NCBI GenBank assembly: GCA_900323505.1
Contig: OOIN01000031.1
Coordinates: 434,001-498,000, forward strand
Length of the DNA: 64,000 bases
Source of the DNA: Ustilago trichophora
Lineage: Eukaryota > Basidiomycota > Ustilaginomycetes > Ustilaginales > Ustilaginaceae
Reading direction: 5' to 3'
Positions within the stretch are counted from its first letter, which is position 1. The number at the start of each line of letters is the position of its first letter. Shown piece by piece: positions 30,546 through 40,200 of this stretch. Below the pieces are notes generated by a model. That model was not told the DNA's origin. It was given only the letters and a program-made list of their open reading frames with translations, and made no database searches. The position numbers and the translations under genes are program-made.

Positions 30546-31604
30546 GTTGGGCGACTAGGGAGAAAGAATCAAGGAGTCGGACTGGAAGCAAGTCGACGCC
30601 TTGAGGGAATATTGATTGGGTGGTGAGCGCTGGAAAGAAAAAGTTGAAAGGTACGAAGAGATCGCCTTTCAACCGAATGCTAAAGATAATGTGTTTGATG
30701 AGTTGTGTTGCTATAAAAGCAGATGATGGCAAAGGGTTAAGATTGGCGGTCAAGGACGGCGATATCGACCAGCTTGCACCAGCATTGCGTTGCACACACG
30801 CTCATCGATACACAGACTGAGCCGCCACTCTCTTCTCTCTAAAAAAAAAATGAAGAGTAAAAAAAAAAGAAATGAGAAAAAAAGGAAAAAGAAGAAGAAA
30901 AGAAGATAAAGGGGGAAAGAAGTTGAATCGACAATGAACAGCACAGCACAGCACAGCACAGCACAGCATAGCATAGCAAAGCAAAGCACATCGCAGCAGA
31001 CAGGAGGCAGGAGGCAGGAGGCAGACTCGAGAAGAAACGTTTTGGCTCTTTGCAATCTTGGAATTTTTCGAACTCTCTGAAATTCTCTGCCATACATTTG
31101 GCTGCTGCTGCTGCTGCCCTTTCGTTTGAAAAAAGTTTTCGCTTCCACCTTTTCCAAATTCCAATTTCAAGTTTGCTCCGCGATTTTGTATTTTATTCAA
31201 GCCACTTTGGATTCGCTCTTATTCAAGAATCTGTATTGATCCTTGCTGGGCTGCAACCGCAATACAATTTCAAGTCTTTGTCAAGACGTGGGATGCCCTT
31301 TGCTGCTCGTGACGATCGCCAGTTGAACCATTTCACATCCCGATTTCCAACAAAATCGGTAGAGAAAGAGGATACCCGATTGCGATCACGATGGATTGGA
31401 TCGACTGAGCTTTGCTTTGGAAAAAGTGTGTCGTTTGCGCATTCAACTCTCTCTCTCTCTCTTTCGTCATAGCTGCTGCTGCTGCTTCTCCACACTCTCT
31501 TGTCATCAATTCTTCTCAGCCCTTTTGACAACATCCTTTGTTTCTTCACTGGCATACCACACGCATCGTTCCAGTTATCCTCCTTTCCAGAGCGCCACAC
31601 CACA
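30546..31604. other. Divergent promoter region of eIF4A and the Hel2-like gene
   Basis: About 1.06 kb between head-to-head genes. It holds tandem GCACA/GCATA units (about 30940-30985), three GGAGGCA units (about 31002-31022), a purine-rich A/G tract (30840-30910) and a CT tract (31448-31463) in the leader of the plus-strand gene. The upstream extension of the plus frame (from 31500) lacks an ATG and is taken as leader. Confidence 0.6.
30940..31023. repeat. Tandem short repeats (GCACA)n and (GGAGGCA)3
   Basis: About seven GCACA units decay into GCATA and GCAAA variants, followed by three GGAGGCA units. They lie in the shared promoter region of eIF4A and the Hel2-like gene. Confidence 0.7.
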
Positions 31605-34130
31605 ATGAGCACCGCTCACGAATCTATACCGCCTCCCTCGGCGCCTTCTTCCAGAGCTGGCTCTTCTTCCAATCGTACAGGCGCTTCTTCCAGCTCTTCA
31701 AGAGGCGGTGCAAGAAGGGCCAACTTTGGCGGCTCTCTCACTGGTACCAATCACAACCATGCTAGCTCCAATGTCAACAAGTCTCGTTCCAACAACTCTA
31801 GACAATCCAGACCAACTACCAACCACAACGCTGCTGCCCACGTCCAATCTCAACACGACTCTTCCCTACACCAACACCCCTCCACTTCTAGCGCCGCTAC
31901 CACTGCTACCTCACCAAATCAAGCAGAACAAGACGACGACGAGCTGCCCCCTGAAGGCGAGGTTTGCTTCATCTGTGCCGAACCCCTCAAGCTCAACTCG
32001 GTTGCACCCTGTGACCATCGCACCTGTCACATTTGCGCCCTTCGTCTTCTTGTCCTCTACAAAAAGCACGAGTGTACTTATTGCAAATCCAAGATTGACC
32101 GTCTCATCTTCACATCTTCCTCCACAAAGTCGTTTTCCGATTTCAAACCCTCCGACATTCCTTACACCGACAAGAAGCTACCCATCAGCTTTGAAACCAA
32201 ACAAGCTCTCGAAGAGACTGTACTCTTGCTACGATACAACTGTCCCGATCCCAACTGCGACGTCGCTTGCACCGGCTGGAAGGATTTCAAGGCGCACACT
32301 CGTCGCGAGCACAACCGTCTCGTCTGCCAGCTCTGCATCACCAACAAGAAAATCTTTGCACACGAGCACACCCTCCATACCGAACACTCCCTCGCAGCCC
32401 ACGAAAAATCCGAACACAGGCTTTGCGAGTATGACCGTCTCCTCTTCTACAGCGATGATGAGCTCTTTGCTCACATGCGAGACAAGCATGAGCAGTGTCA
32501 CATCTGCAAAGCAAGAGGTACCGAAGAGGAGCGATGGAAGTACTACCGAGACTACGACATGTTGGAAAAGCATTTCAGAAGAAATCACTGGCTCTGCGAG
32601 AACAACAAGTGTCTCGAAGAAAAGTTTGTCGTCTTTGAAAGCGAGATGGATTTCAAGGCTCACCAAGTAAATCAGCATGGAAACGAGCTAACCACTCGCG
32701 AGAGGAGGGAAGCTCTTCGTATTGAAGCCAATTTCTCCTACGATGACGGTGCCGAGACTTCCAGGGCCGGCGCCAACCGTGCTGCATCTAACAAAAAGGC
32801 TAAAGCTCGTGCAAACGGTAGCAACTCTGAACCCGCCACCTTGGACTCCAACAGAGACGTACTCGGCGTATCTGCCCTTGCATCTCGTGCCCACGTACCC
32901 GGTGCAGGACCTGCCAACCACGCCTCCCGTCGAGCCATGTTTGGCTCCGGTCTTACCACTCCCAGTCCCTCCACCCCCCAAGGCGTCTCGGCCGACCGCC
33001 CGCGCACAGTCACCGATTCCCGAAGCATCGAAGAGCGTCATCAAGCCTATATGGACAAAGTCGCCTCTACCCTCAACAATAGCGAATCTCGCATCACCTC
33101 CTTCCGACATTCCGTTCGACAATTCAAAAATGGCGAATCGTCGGCACGCGATTTGATCTCAACCATCCACTCGCTCGTAGGCGAGATGGATGACTGTGCA
33201 CCCCTCGTCAACGGTCTGGTTGATCTCTTGGATGATCAGGATAAGAGTCGAGCTCTAGGCGATGCTTGGAATGCGTATCGCATTGAACGCACCCAATTTC
33301 CCTCACTTACTCCCAATGCTGCATCATCGTCGACGTTTGGTCTGTCTTCGGGTAGCGGCTATGCCGGAGCCGGCGTACGAGGAGGTGCCAACTCTCTACG
33401 TAGCATTAAAAAGTCTTCTGCTGCATCATCCAGTCAAGTTTGGGACAATGTAGAACGGGCAGCATCGGCAACTTCGGGTCACGGAAGTGGAAAACCTGTT
33501 GCTTTACGCGAGCATTTTCCTTCGCTTGGAAACGCCTCTAGGTCGCATGGTACACCTTCTATCCCTGGCTCTTTGGCGCATGCGGTAGCACACAATGCAG
33601 CTACTCGATCTGCTACCTCTGGAGGAGTCAAATGGACATCTGCCTCACCTGTTGTTTCTGGAACCAGCACGCCGAAACCGTTCGTTGCACGAGTCCACGC
33701 CGCATCTACTTCCAAAAGTGTCAATCCAAGTTCGAAATCCGCTTTTCCCTCACTCCCTACAAATGCGGCAAAAGCATCCATCAATGCTCAGAAAAAGGCA
33801 CTCTTTGCTAATCGAAACACCCATTCCTCCACTTCGGGTAAACAGTCTCCTCTTGGGCCTCCAAGTGGATCTGCTACACCAACAACACTATCAGTAGCAG
33901 CAGCAAGTGGGAGTGGGAGTAGCACTCCATGGAACCCAAACTCGAATCAGAATCAGGGAAGAATCGATGATTTTCCAGAAATACCTCCTCATCAAGGTCT
34001 GGACAATTTAGATGGACTAAGTGATGCTTTGGTTGCAAGTCAACACGATTTGAATCGAGGTTCAAATTCAAAGAAGAAAAAAGGTAAAGGTGTACAGGTT
34101 TTGAGCTTTGGTGGTGTGCATCGTGGATGA
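31605..34130 (+). CDS. HEL2: Hel2/ZNF598-type RING E3 ubiquitin ligase
   Basis: 841 residues from the ATG of MSTAHESIPPPSAPSS. After a low-complexity front, a C3HC4 RING spans residues 121-160 (C121, C124, C136, H138, C141, C144, C157, C160). It is followed by IDRLIFTSSS and a series of Cys/His zinc-finger-like units through about residue 370: NCPDPNCDVACTGWKDFKAH, LCQLC-like pairs, HICKARGTEEERWKYYRDY and MDFKAHQVNQHGNE. RING plus several C2H2 units plus a Ser/Gly-rich basic tail (ending KKKKGKGVQVLSFGGVHRG) is the layout of yeast Hel2 and animal ZNF598. These recognise collided ribosomes and ubiquitinate 40S proteins in ribosome-associated quality control. The earlier open frame (from 31500) has no ATG. 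The gene is head-to-head with eIF4A. Confidence 0.9.
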   Translation: MSTAHESIPPPSAPSSRAGSSSNRTGASSSSSRGGARRANFGGSLTGTNHNHASSNVNKSRSNNSRQSRPTTNHNAAAHVQSQHDSSLHQHPSTSSAATTATSPNQAEQDDDELPPEGEVCFICAEPLKLNSVAPCDHRTCHICALRLLVLYKKHECTYCKSKIDRLIFTSSSTKSFSDFKPSDIPYTDKKLPISFETKQALEETVLLLRYNCPDPNCDVACTGWKDFKAHTRREHNRLVCQLCITNKKIFAHEHTLHTEHSLAAHEKSEHRLCEYDRLLFYSDDELFAHMRDKHEQCHICKARGTEEERWKYYRDYDMLEKHFRRNHWLCENNKCLEEKFVVFESEMDFKAHQVNQHGNELTTRERREALRIEANFSYDDGAETSRAGANRAASNKKAKARANGSNSEPATLDSNRDVLGVSALASRAHVPGAGPANHASRRAMFGSGLTTPSPSTPQGVSADRPRTVTDSRSIEERHQAYMDKVASTLNNSESRITSFRHSVRQFKNGESSARDLISTIHSLVGEMDDCAPLVNGLVDLLDDQDKSRALGDAWNAYRIERTQFPSLTPNAASSSTFGLSSGSGYAGAGVRGGANSLRSIKKSSAASSSQVWDNVERAASATSGHGSGKPVALREHFPSLGNASRSHGTPSIPGSLAHAVAHNAATRSATSGGVKWTSASPVVSGTSTPKPFVARVHAASTSKSVNPSSKSAFPSLPTNAAKASINAQKKALFANRNTHSSTSGKQSPLGPPSGSATPTTLSVAAASGSGSSTPWNPNSNQNQGRIDDFPEIPPHQGLDNLDGLSDALVASQHDLNRGSNSKKKKGKGVQVLSFGGVHRG

Positions 34131-34432
34131 ATTTTGCATGTAGTTTTATGATCTTTCGTGTTTAGACTTGTTGATGGCGGGTTTTTTTTTTTTTGTTCAT
34201 GGTTGAATAGAGATTTTTTTTTTCATCGAATGATTTATATTGTAGATGTGGGTTTGGTTTGGGGATACAATCCTATAGGTATATGGGTATGAAGCGGGAG
34301 GGAGAAAGAGATGTGGTGGGAGAGATGTTTGGGTTTGATAGTTAGCGATACTTTTTATGCTCAGGGTTTGGCGCGAGTGTGTTGACTCTGACAAGATTCG
34401 AAAGGGGAGGGGGGTGTGGAAAAGGAAGATAA
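34131..34432. other. 3' region of the Hel2-like gene
   Basis: A T-rich tract (about 34180-34222) and G-rich sequence; no gene seen. The region ends at the left arm of the foldback element. Confidence 0.55.
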
Positions 34433-35229
34433 TCATATCGTAAAAAAAAAGGAAATCGCCGGCCTTGGAGCCACCCACAGAGCCAGCCAGGTTGGCTCCT
34501 ACCTAGATGCCACCCATAGAGCCAACCCTGATCCGATGGCTCCTCGAAGCGTGGCTCCTGAGCAGAACCAGCTAGCATGGCCGTGGATGGCTTGACAGCC
34601 AGCTGCTCTCTCCCACACAGCATCCCACATCAATCAAAAACAGGTTTGAGATTGTGCATGAGATGGAGCGCATACAGTCAATGCCAGCAGTGCAAAGGGC
34701 AGCAGCAGCAGCCGTGTGGGTGGTGTGGGTGGTGGTGGTGGTACAAGTGGTTGCAGAAGTCAAGATGTTGATGAGACCGTCAAGCACAGTTGGAGGCAGA
34801 TGTCAGTTAATGTAAAGCAGAGGCAAGCGTAGAGACAAGCGTAGAGACAAGCGCAGAAACAACACAGCATGATACTTACCTTGAAAAGTTGATGGCAATC
34901 GTCGAGGAAGGGAAGGAACAGGTATCGCATGTCAGTAAGTCTTTTATATGTGCAACCTGCGCTTGAGCCTCCTCGTGTGCAGAGTGGCTGAGCTTGCTGA
35001 CTCACCAGGATACGCAATTGCAGGCCATGCAACCACCTACAGAACCACCCTCGCCGGATGTCTGCGGCAAGGAGGCATCCAAAGGAGCCACCAACCTCAA
35101 GAGTCGGCCGCAGAGCCACTTCAGCAGCCACCTTCAGTGGTTGTCTCCTCATTGGAGCCACGCTGCAGCCAGCTATGGTGGCTCGGTAGATGGCTCCGAG
35201 GCCGGCACCTTCCTTTTCTTATGATATGA
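34433..35229. mobile_element. Foldback/MITE-like element with imperfect terminal inverted repeats
   Basis: The left arm (34433 to about 34485) reads TCATATCGTAA, an A run, AAGGAAATCGCCGGCCTTGG and AGCCACCCACAGAGCCA. The reverse complement of the right end (35229 to about 35180) reads TCATATCATAAG, AAAAGGAAGGTGCCGGCC and TCGGAGCCATCTACCGAGCC. The two arms match over roughly 45-50 bases with scattered differences. Further GGAGCCA and TGGCTCC units recur inside both ends, so each end can also fold locally. The interior (about 700 bp) has no recognisable transposase. A minus-strand frame (34760-35161) contains RYLFLPFLDDCHQLFK followed by a GTAAGT donor, which could be a remnant of a host or element gene. 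I see no certain target-site duplication. The element lies in a convergent spacer that is longer than the others here. Confidence 0.5.
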
Positions 35230-35699
35230 ATGAGTTTGATTGGGCTATGGGGTTGGGTGGGATTTGAGCGATGTACAGTATGGAAGTGAGGCTAGGTGAG
35301 CGGGAGAAAGTAAAGGACGAGGTGAAATGTTGGACAACAGGTGATGGGTGTTGACGAGTGTGTGTGTGTGTGTGAAAAGTGCGACTTTTTAAGGCTAATA
35401 CTGGTGTACTGTATAGACATGCTGCTCGAAGAGGGATGGAGAGAGGGCCAGAGTTGAAGCATTGACACTAACCCGCACGCACACGTAGCAACATGCTCTT
35501 TTCTCACGTTTCCAAACTTTATCAAGTTACAAGAGATCAACTCAGCTTTCGATTCCATCAGCAAGATTACCAAATCCAAAGCTGTCCAGTGTCGGACAAA
35601 GTTACAAATACAACACATACACATATATATATACAGACACACCTGCAATCCAAGAGATGCAACGCTCCGGATTGCAGTAAGTGTAAAAGGCAAGGGGTT
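35230..35699. other. 3' flank of DAD1
   Basis: Spacer with a (GT)n tract (about 35357-35375) and GTACTGTA at about 35405-35412. No gene seen. Confidence 0.55.
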
Positions 35700-36491
35700 T
35701 TAGGAGGCATAGATTCGTCCACCACCAGGAGCAACACCTGGAGGTAAAGTTGATTGAATCGTTTCGAATCGTATAGCGTCTTGATTACTATTTAAATCTT
35801 GACTCGGTGTCGAAGCTTGTTGAATTTCTCCTCCTCCTCCTCCTGCAATCGTTCCTTCTCCACCAGTCGACCCACCACCACCACCACCAGCAGCAGCAGC
35901 AGTAGTAGTAGTAGTGGCAGTGGCAGTGGTGGTGGATGTGGATTGGGGATAGAGGTTAGGGATACCACTTGCGATCATAACCTTTTCGAATTTGGACCAA
36001 AGTTGCGAGATGGGATGAAATTCATTTCCTACACTAATTGATTCTTCCAATTTGCGATTTAAATCGTTCGAGTTTCCAAGGATTGATTCTACACCCTGCA
36101 TTGATTTCGGGTGGCAATAACAAGGCGTGTGGGGATAATCAAGGATGAGAATGCGGATTGGTGTCAGTACGATATATTCATAAAAGAGACAAAAATGGAG
36201 GAGGAGCCAGGGGAGAAGGGCGAAAGATTGAAAAAGGAGAATGCCAAAGATCAACACGTCATTGCAAAACAGTCGAGCTAGAGCGGGGGAAGACCAAAAA
36301 TCATCCATCCTTTTACAACCGAAGGACAACACAAGAGACAAAGCTGAACCCGAGCGATAGAATGGAAACTATACCTTTGAAATGTCTTGAATCAAACGAT
36401 TACGTTCTCTTTCAAAAAACCCAGCATCAGCTGCCCCCACCCCAAGTGGAGAATTACTTTCTTCATATTTTGAATGATGATCGTCCAACAT
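35700..36491 (-). CDS. DAD1: DASH/Dam1 complex subunit Dad1
   Basis: Two exons on the minus strand (36491-36375 and 36095-35700; 279-nt intron, phase 0) give 170 residues. The Dad1 signature runs across the splice: GFFERERNRLIQDISK from exon 1 joined to GVESILGNSNDLNRKLEESI and SVGNEFHPISQLWSKFEKVM from exon 2. This matches the small Dad1 subunit of the fungal outer-kinetochore DASH ring, which couples kinetochores to microtubules. Dad1 proteins are usually under 100 residues. Here a tail of about 90 residues, rich in Thr, Ala and Gly (TTTTTAAAAGGGGGG) and coded by simple triplets, follows the conserved part. The first exon starts at the only ATG in frame (MLDDHHSKYEESNS). Confidence 0.88.
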
Positions 36492-37240
36492 CTTGCCTAT
36501 CTTTCCTTTTGGGATGATGGGAGTTAGTGAAGACGGTTTTAAAATGTATATGTGTGGATAGGGAGAAACAAAGTACGTTGCTGATCCGTTTGACGATCTT
36601 GTCCCAATTCAAACCGCCTTCTTTTCCTCGTCCGATCCTCGTATAAACAAAATCCTTATGTTTGATTAACAACGTCCTTCAATCGTTCTCGTCCAATACG
36701 CTGCTCTTGATGTCGTTAACGATAATGAAAAAAAAAAAAAACAAGATGATGGTGGTAAAAGCACAAGCAACAACTCACCCCTCAAACAAATAAAGAACAA
36801 CACTTTCCCCCAAAACGCGCGCGCGCACAACAAAGACGCGTTTCAATTTAAAACACACAATCCCACCCTCCTTCTCCATTCTTTTCGCACGAGAAATCCC
36901 AACCCCTAACCCCACATACAAAACTCCCCCACAAAACCATCTTCCTCGCCTCATAACTTCACACTTCCCACTTGACCCCATTTTCTTTCCTAAATTTCAG
37001 CAACCGGACGTGCTCAAATGCCAGATTTCACACGAAAACTGGGAGCAAGATAAACTCAAAGGGTCAATTTGCGATATATAAAGAAAAAAAAAAAAGAAAG
37101 AGTGTCTTGGCAAAACGTCCTATTCTCACCCCGTCCGCATGACGTGCTATATTCGGCCCTAACGAATGCATTGGATGGGGTGTATGTAAATGTGTGTGTG
37201 GGTGAGGATATCTACAGAAAGTCGTATTGGAGAAGGGAGA
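36492..37240. other. Spacer between chitin synthase 3' end and DAD1 start
   Basis: About 0.75 kb. The minus strand has two short open stretches: 36981-36775, ending at a GGTGAGT donor-like site, and about 36672-36570, encoding DFVYTRIGRGKEGG and NWDKIVKRISN. They could be untranslated leader exons of DAD1 or a small unrecognised gene; I could not join them into a convincing model. Confidence 0.4.
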
Positions 37241-40200
37241 TCAGCCGAAACGGTCATGGTAGCTTCGACCAGGTCCAGCACCAGGACCGCCGGGACCCGG
37301 GCGACCTGCTTGTTGATGAGGAGGCGGTGGACGAGGACCATTGCCATTAGGACCACGAGGTTGAGGTGGGCCATTTCTGGCTCCACCCTGCTGATGCTGT
37401 GGATAAGGAGATTGCTGTTGCTGTTGAAGACCTCCACCACCGGAACGTTGACGTGCGTGGGTGGGACCCTGCTGTCCGCTCACCGCTGACGAGTGTCCAT
37501 AAGGCTGCATAGGCGGAAAGCCAGGCGAGGAAGGAGAAGGAGCGCCGCGCATCAGACTGGCATATTCGCCTGGACTGGGCGTACGTTCCATCTCGTAACT
37601 TCCCGGTTGGTACCCTCCACCACTACTGCTATTCTTGCCAAATCCACCACCACTTGGCGGACCATATCGCGAAGGAATCTCGGGAACGGCAGGCGCATCT
37701 CGATTGGCAGGGAACATTCCCATCTGCGAAAGACGGTTGCGATTCACCGCAGAAGGATACTGTGGTTGCGCTCCCGTCTTGCCCACATTCTTGGTCCGGA
37801 AAGCTTTATCGTCCCAGCCGGTCTGCAGCATCTTCTCCATATCCTCCGTGTCAATAATCACCTCTTGATCTCCGACCCACACCGAATGCCTTACAATCTG
37901 TACAGGAGGTGGCAGTGATTCGTCATATCCTCCAATCTGATGCCCCCACTTGTCATCGTCAAAGTCACTGACCGTGACAGAATCGCTGAAAGAGTCACTC
38001 TCCGGTCTCGACAGTGGCATACCGGGTTCCTTGCGATCCTGGTCGCCATCCGAGCTGTTGTCGTTGTGGAATCCTGCACCGAATTGCCTCTCCAACTCGC
38101 GACGTCGCTTCTCCTCGCGCTTCTTTTTGCGCAATCGAGAACGCTCCCAGTCTTCCCAGCGTCGGAGCGGTACAACATTACCCGTAGCCAATCCACCTTC
38201 ATCGCCGTGGCCCTTTTGCTTGCCTTCACCTTCGACTTTTCGCGTCTCTCCCCAGGAAAAGTCGTCAAAGTGCCAGAACGAGTAGACGGGCAAGACAAAA
38301 TTCCAAACGGGAAGCGCGATGAGGTAGATCAACATCCAGAGCACGTAGACGACTTTACGGGTCGCGAGCAAGATGAGCAGAGCAGGCATACCAATGACGG
38401 CTACCAGCAACATCAGTGGGATGGCTTCGGTGAACGAGTGGGGAGGGTTGAGACAGTAGGTGACTACCAAGGTGTACGTAAGAGCGATCGAAACGGGAAG
38501 CACCATGGTACCGAGCAAGTCCATAAAGACGACAAACTGCATCGAAAAGCAAAAGGTTCCGCAGAGATCGCGAACCAAGACCAGTTCCATGAGATTGTGG
38601 ATGGTCGAGTTGATCCATCGTCGACGTTGTGAGAGCAACATACTGAAGGTATGCGGTACCTCGGTCTTGCAGCGTGCTTCGGGACAGAAGACCATCTTGC
38701 GGTTGGGAAAGGTTCGCAAAAGCGTTGTGGTCAGGAATCGATCCTCTCCGAGAAGCAAGAGGTTCTTCTGATGCAAGGTGGTCACAACGCTCTGGCTATA
38801 CTCGCGCGTGACCTCGGGCTTGACAATGATGGGCACCCAGTCGTCGTCGGTCTGCTTTCTCGCCTTGATGCGATACATTGAGAAACAACCGGGAAGACAG
38901 GTGACACCTCCAAAGACCGACTCAAACGCCTTGGCCTGATGATGCGAAATGAAATACTCGTAGACCTGGATCATGGTCACCCAACTCTGCGTCTTGTTGG
39001 CAATACGCGTCTCTCCGCATGCGCCCATGACGAGAGGGTCACCCATCATACAGTTTGTCAACGTCTTCATCGATTTGGGGTAGACCATGGTATCGGCATC
39101 GACCATAAGACACAGCTCGAAAAAGTCGGGCGTCACACCCATGAGCGTGTGCACTTTTCGGAAGAGATCGTAGTCGAGCGGTGTCATGCGGTCGTTGTAG
39201 GTGACGCGCTGGAAGAAGTTCATGAGAATCATCTGCGAATCACGCTTGCCTCGGTTACCGGGTTTGCTGTCGCCGGCCTCTTCGGGTGCACCGCATTTGA
39301 CGACGACTACCATGGGCGTTCTTCGACCTTTGGCTCGCGTGTAGTGTCCAGCGTAGACCATGGCCATGTTGTGCTCCTTTTTGCCCTGGGCGATCGAGAT
39401 GAAGCTCATCGGTGTGGGTGTTCCGAAACGTGGGTCGGCCTCAAGCAGCGAAACACAGACGTCTGGTGTACTCATCGCTTCCCCCGATCCTGTGACCATG
39501 CCGTCTGCAACGACAAAGAGCAGCTTGCGCTGGTCCGAGTACTCGGTCTCTGCAAGCGAAGTGAGCGTGGTCGAGATGCCATCCTCGTTCTCCGAGTAGG
39601 CAGTGACGAGACAGACGACGTAGGGCTCGGTGCCAATGTGCTGGATCGACAGGCTGTCAGGGACAGAGGGTGTTGCCGATGCTGTCGAGTCGCGTCGGCG
39701 GCGGACGGGCTGGGAAGGTGGCGGACGCTGCTTGTTGGCCCAGGGTGCTGCGCCAGACGAATTGACCGTGACCATGGCGCCATCCGGCAGCACGTTGGGT
39801 GCAATCTTTCGGTGACGAGATGGTCGTGGCGTAGACGCCATCCTACCAGCCATGAACCACGAGAACCAGACGGCCATGAAGAATCGAATGAGGACAATGG
39901 CCAAGATGACCACCAACGAGCAGTAGAGCACAAGATTCGAGATGAAGCAGCCGGGGGTGATCTTGTCAATGTGACCCGCTTCGTATTTTTGGATCAAGCA
40001 TTTGATGGCGCTGCGCGCGATAGGGTTGGTGTAGAACATCATGGTCGAGTCTCGTCCACCTTTGACGGTGCTCTGCAACTGCTGACGGATGGCCAAGTCG
40101 ACGACATCGCCGCGAATCGGCGCCGGATTGGCCTTGAGGTAGGGTGTCATGTTGAGCACGGTGCCGTCGAGGACCATGAAGTTGCTAAAGTTGCCGGTCT

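Noticed and set aside
30940..31023. Tandem GCACA units as a CRISPR or telomere-like array
   Set aside because: Units are 5-7 bases without spacers; an ordinary microsatellite in a promoter region.
31500..31604. Upstream extension of the Hel2-like frame
   Set aside because: Begins with TTG; the first ATG is at 31605 and fits the family's low-complexity N-terminus.
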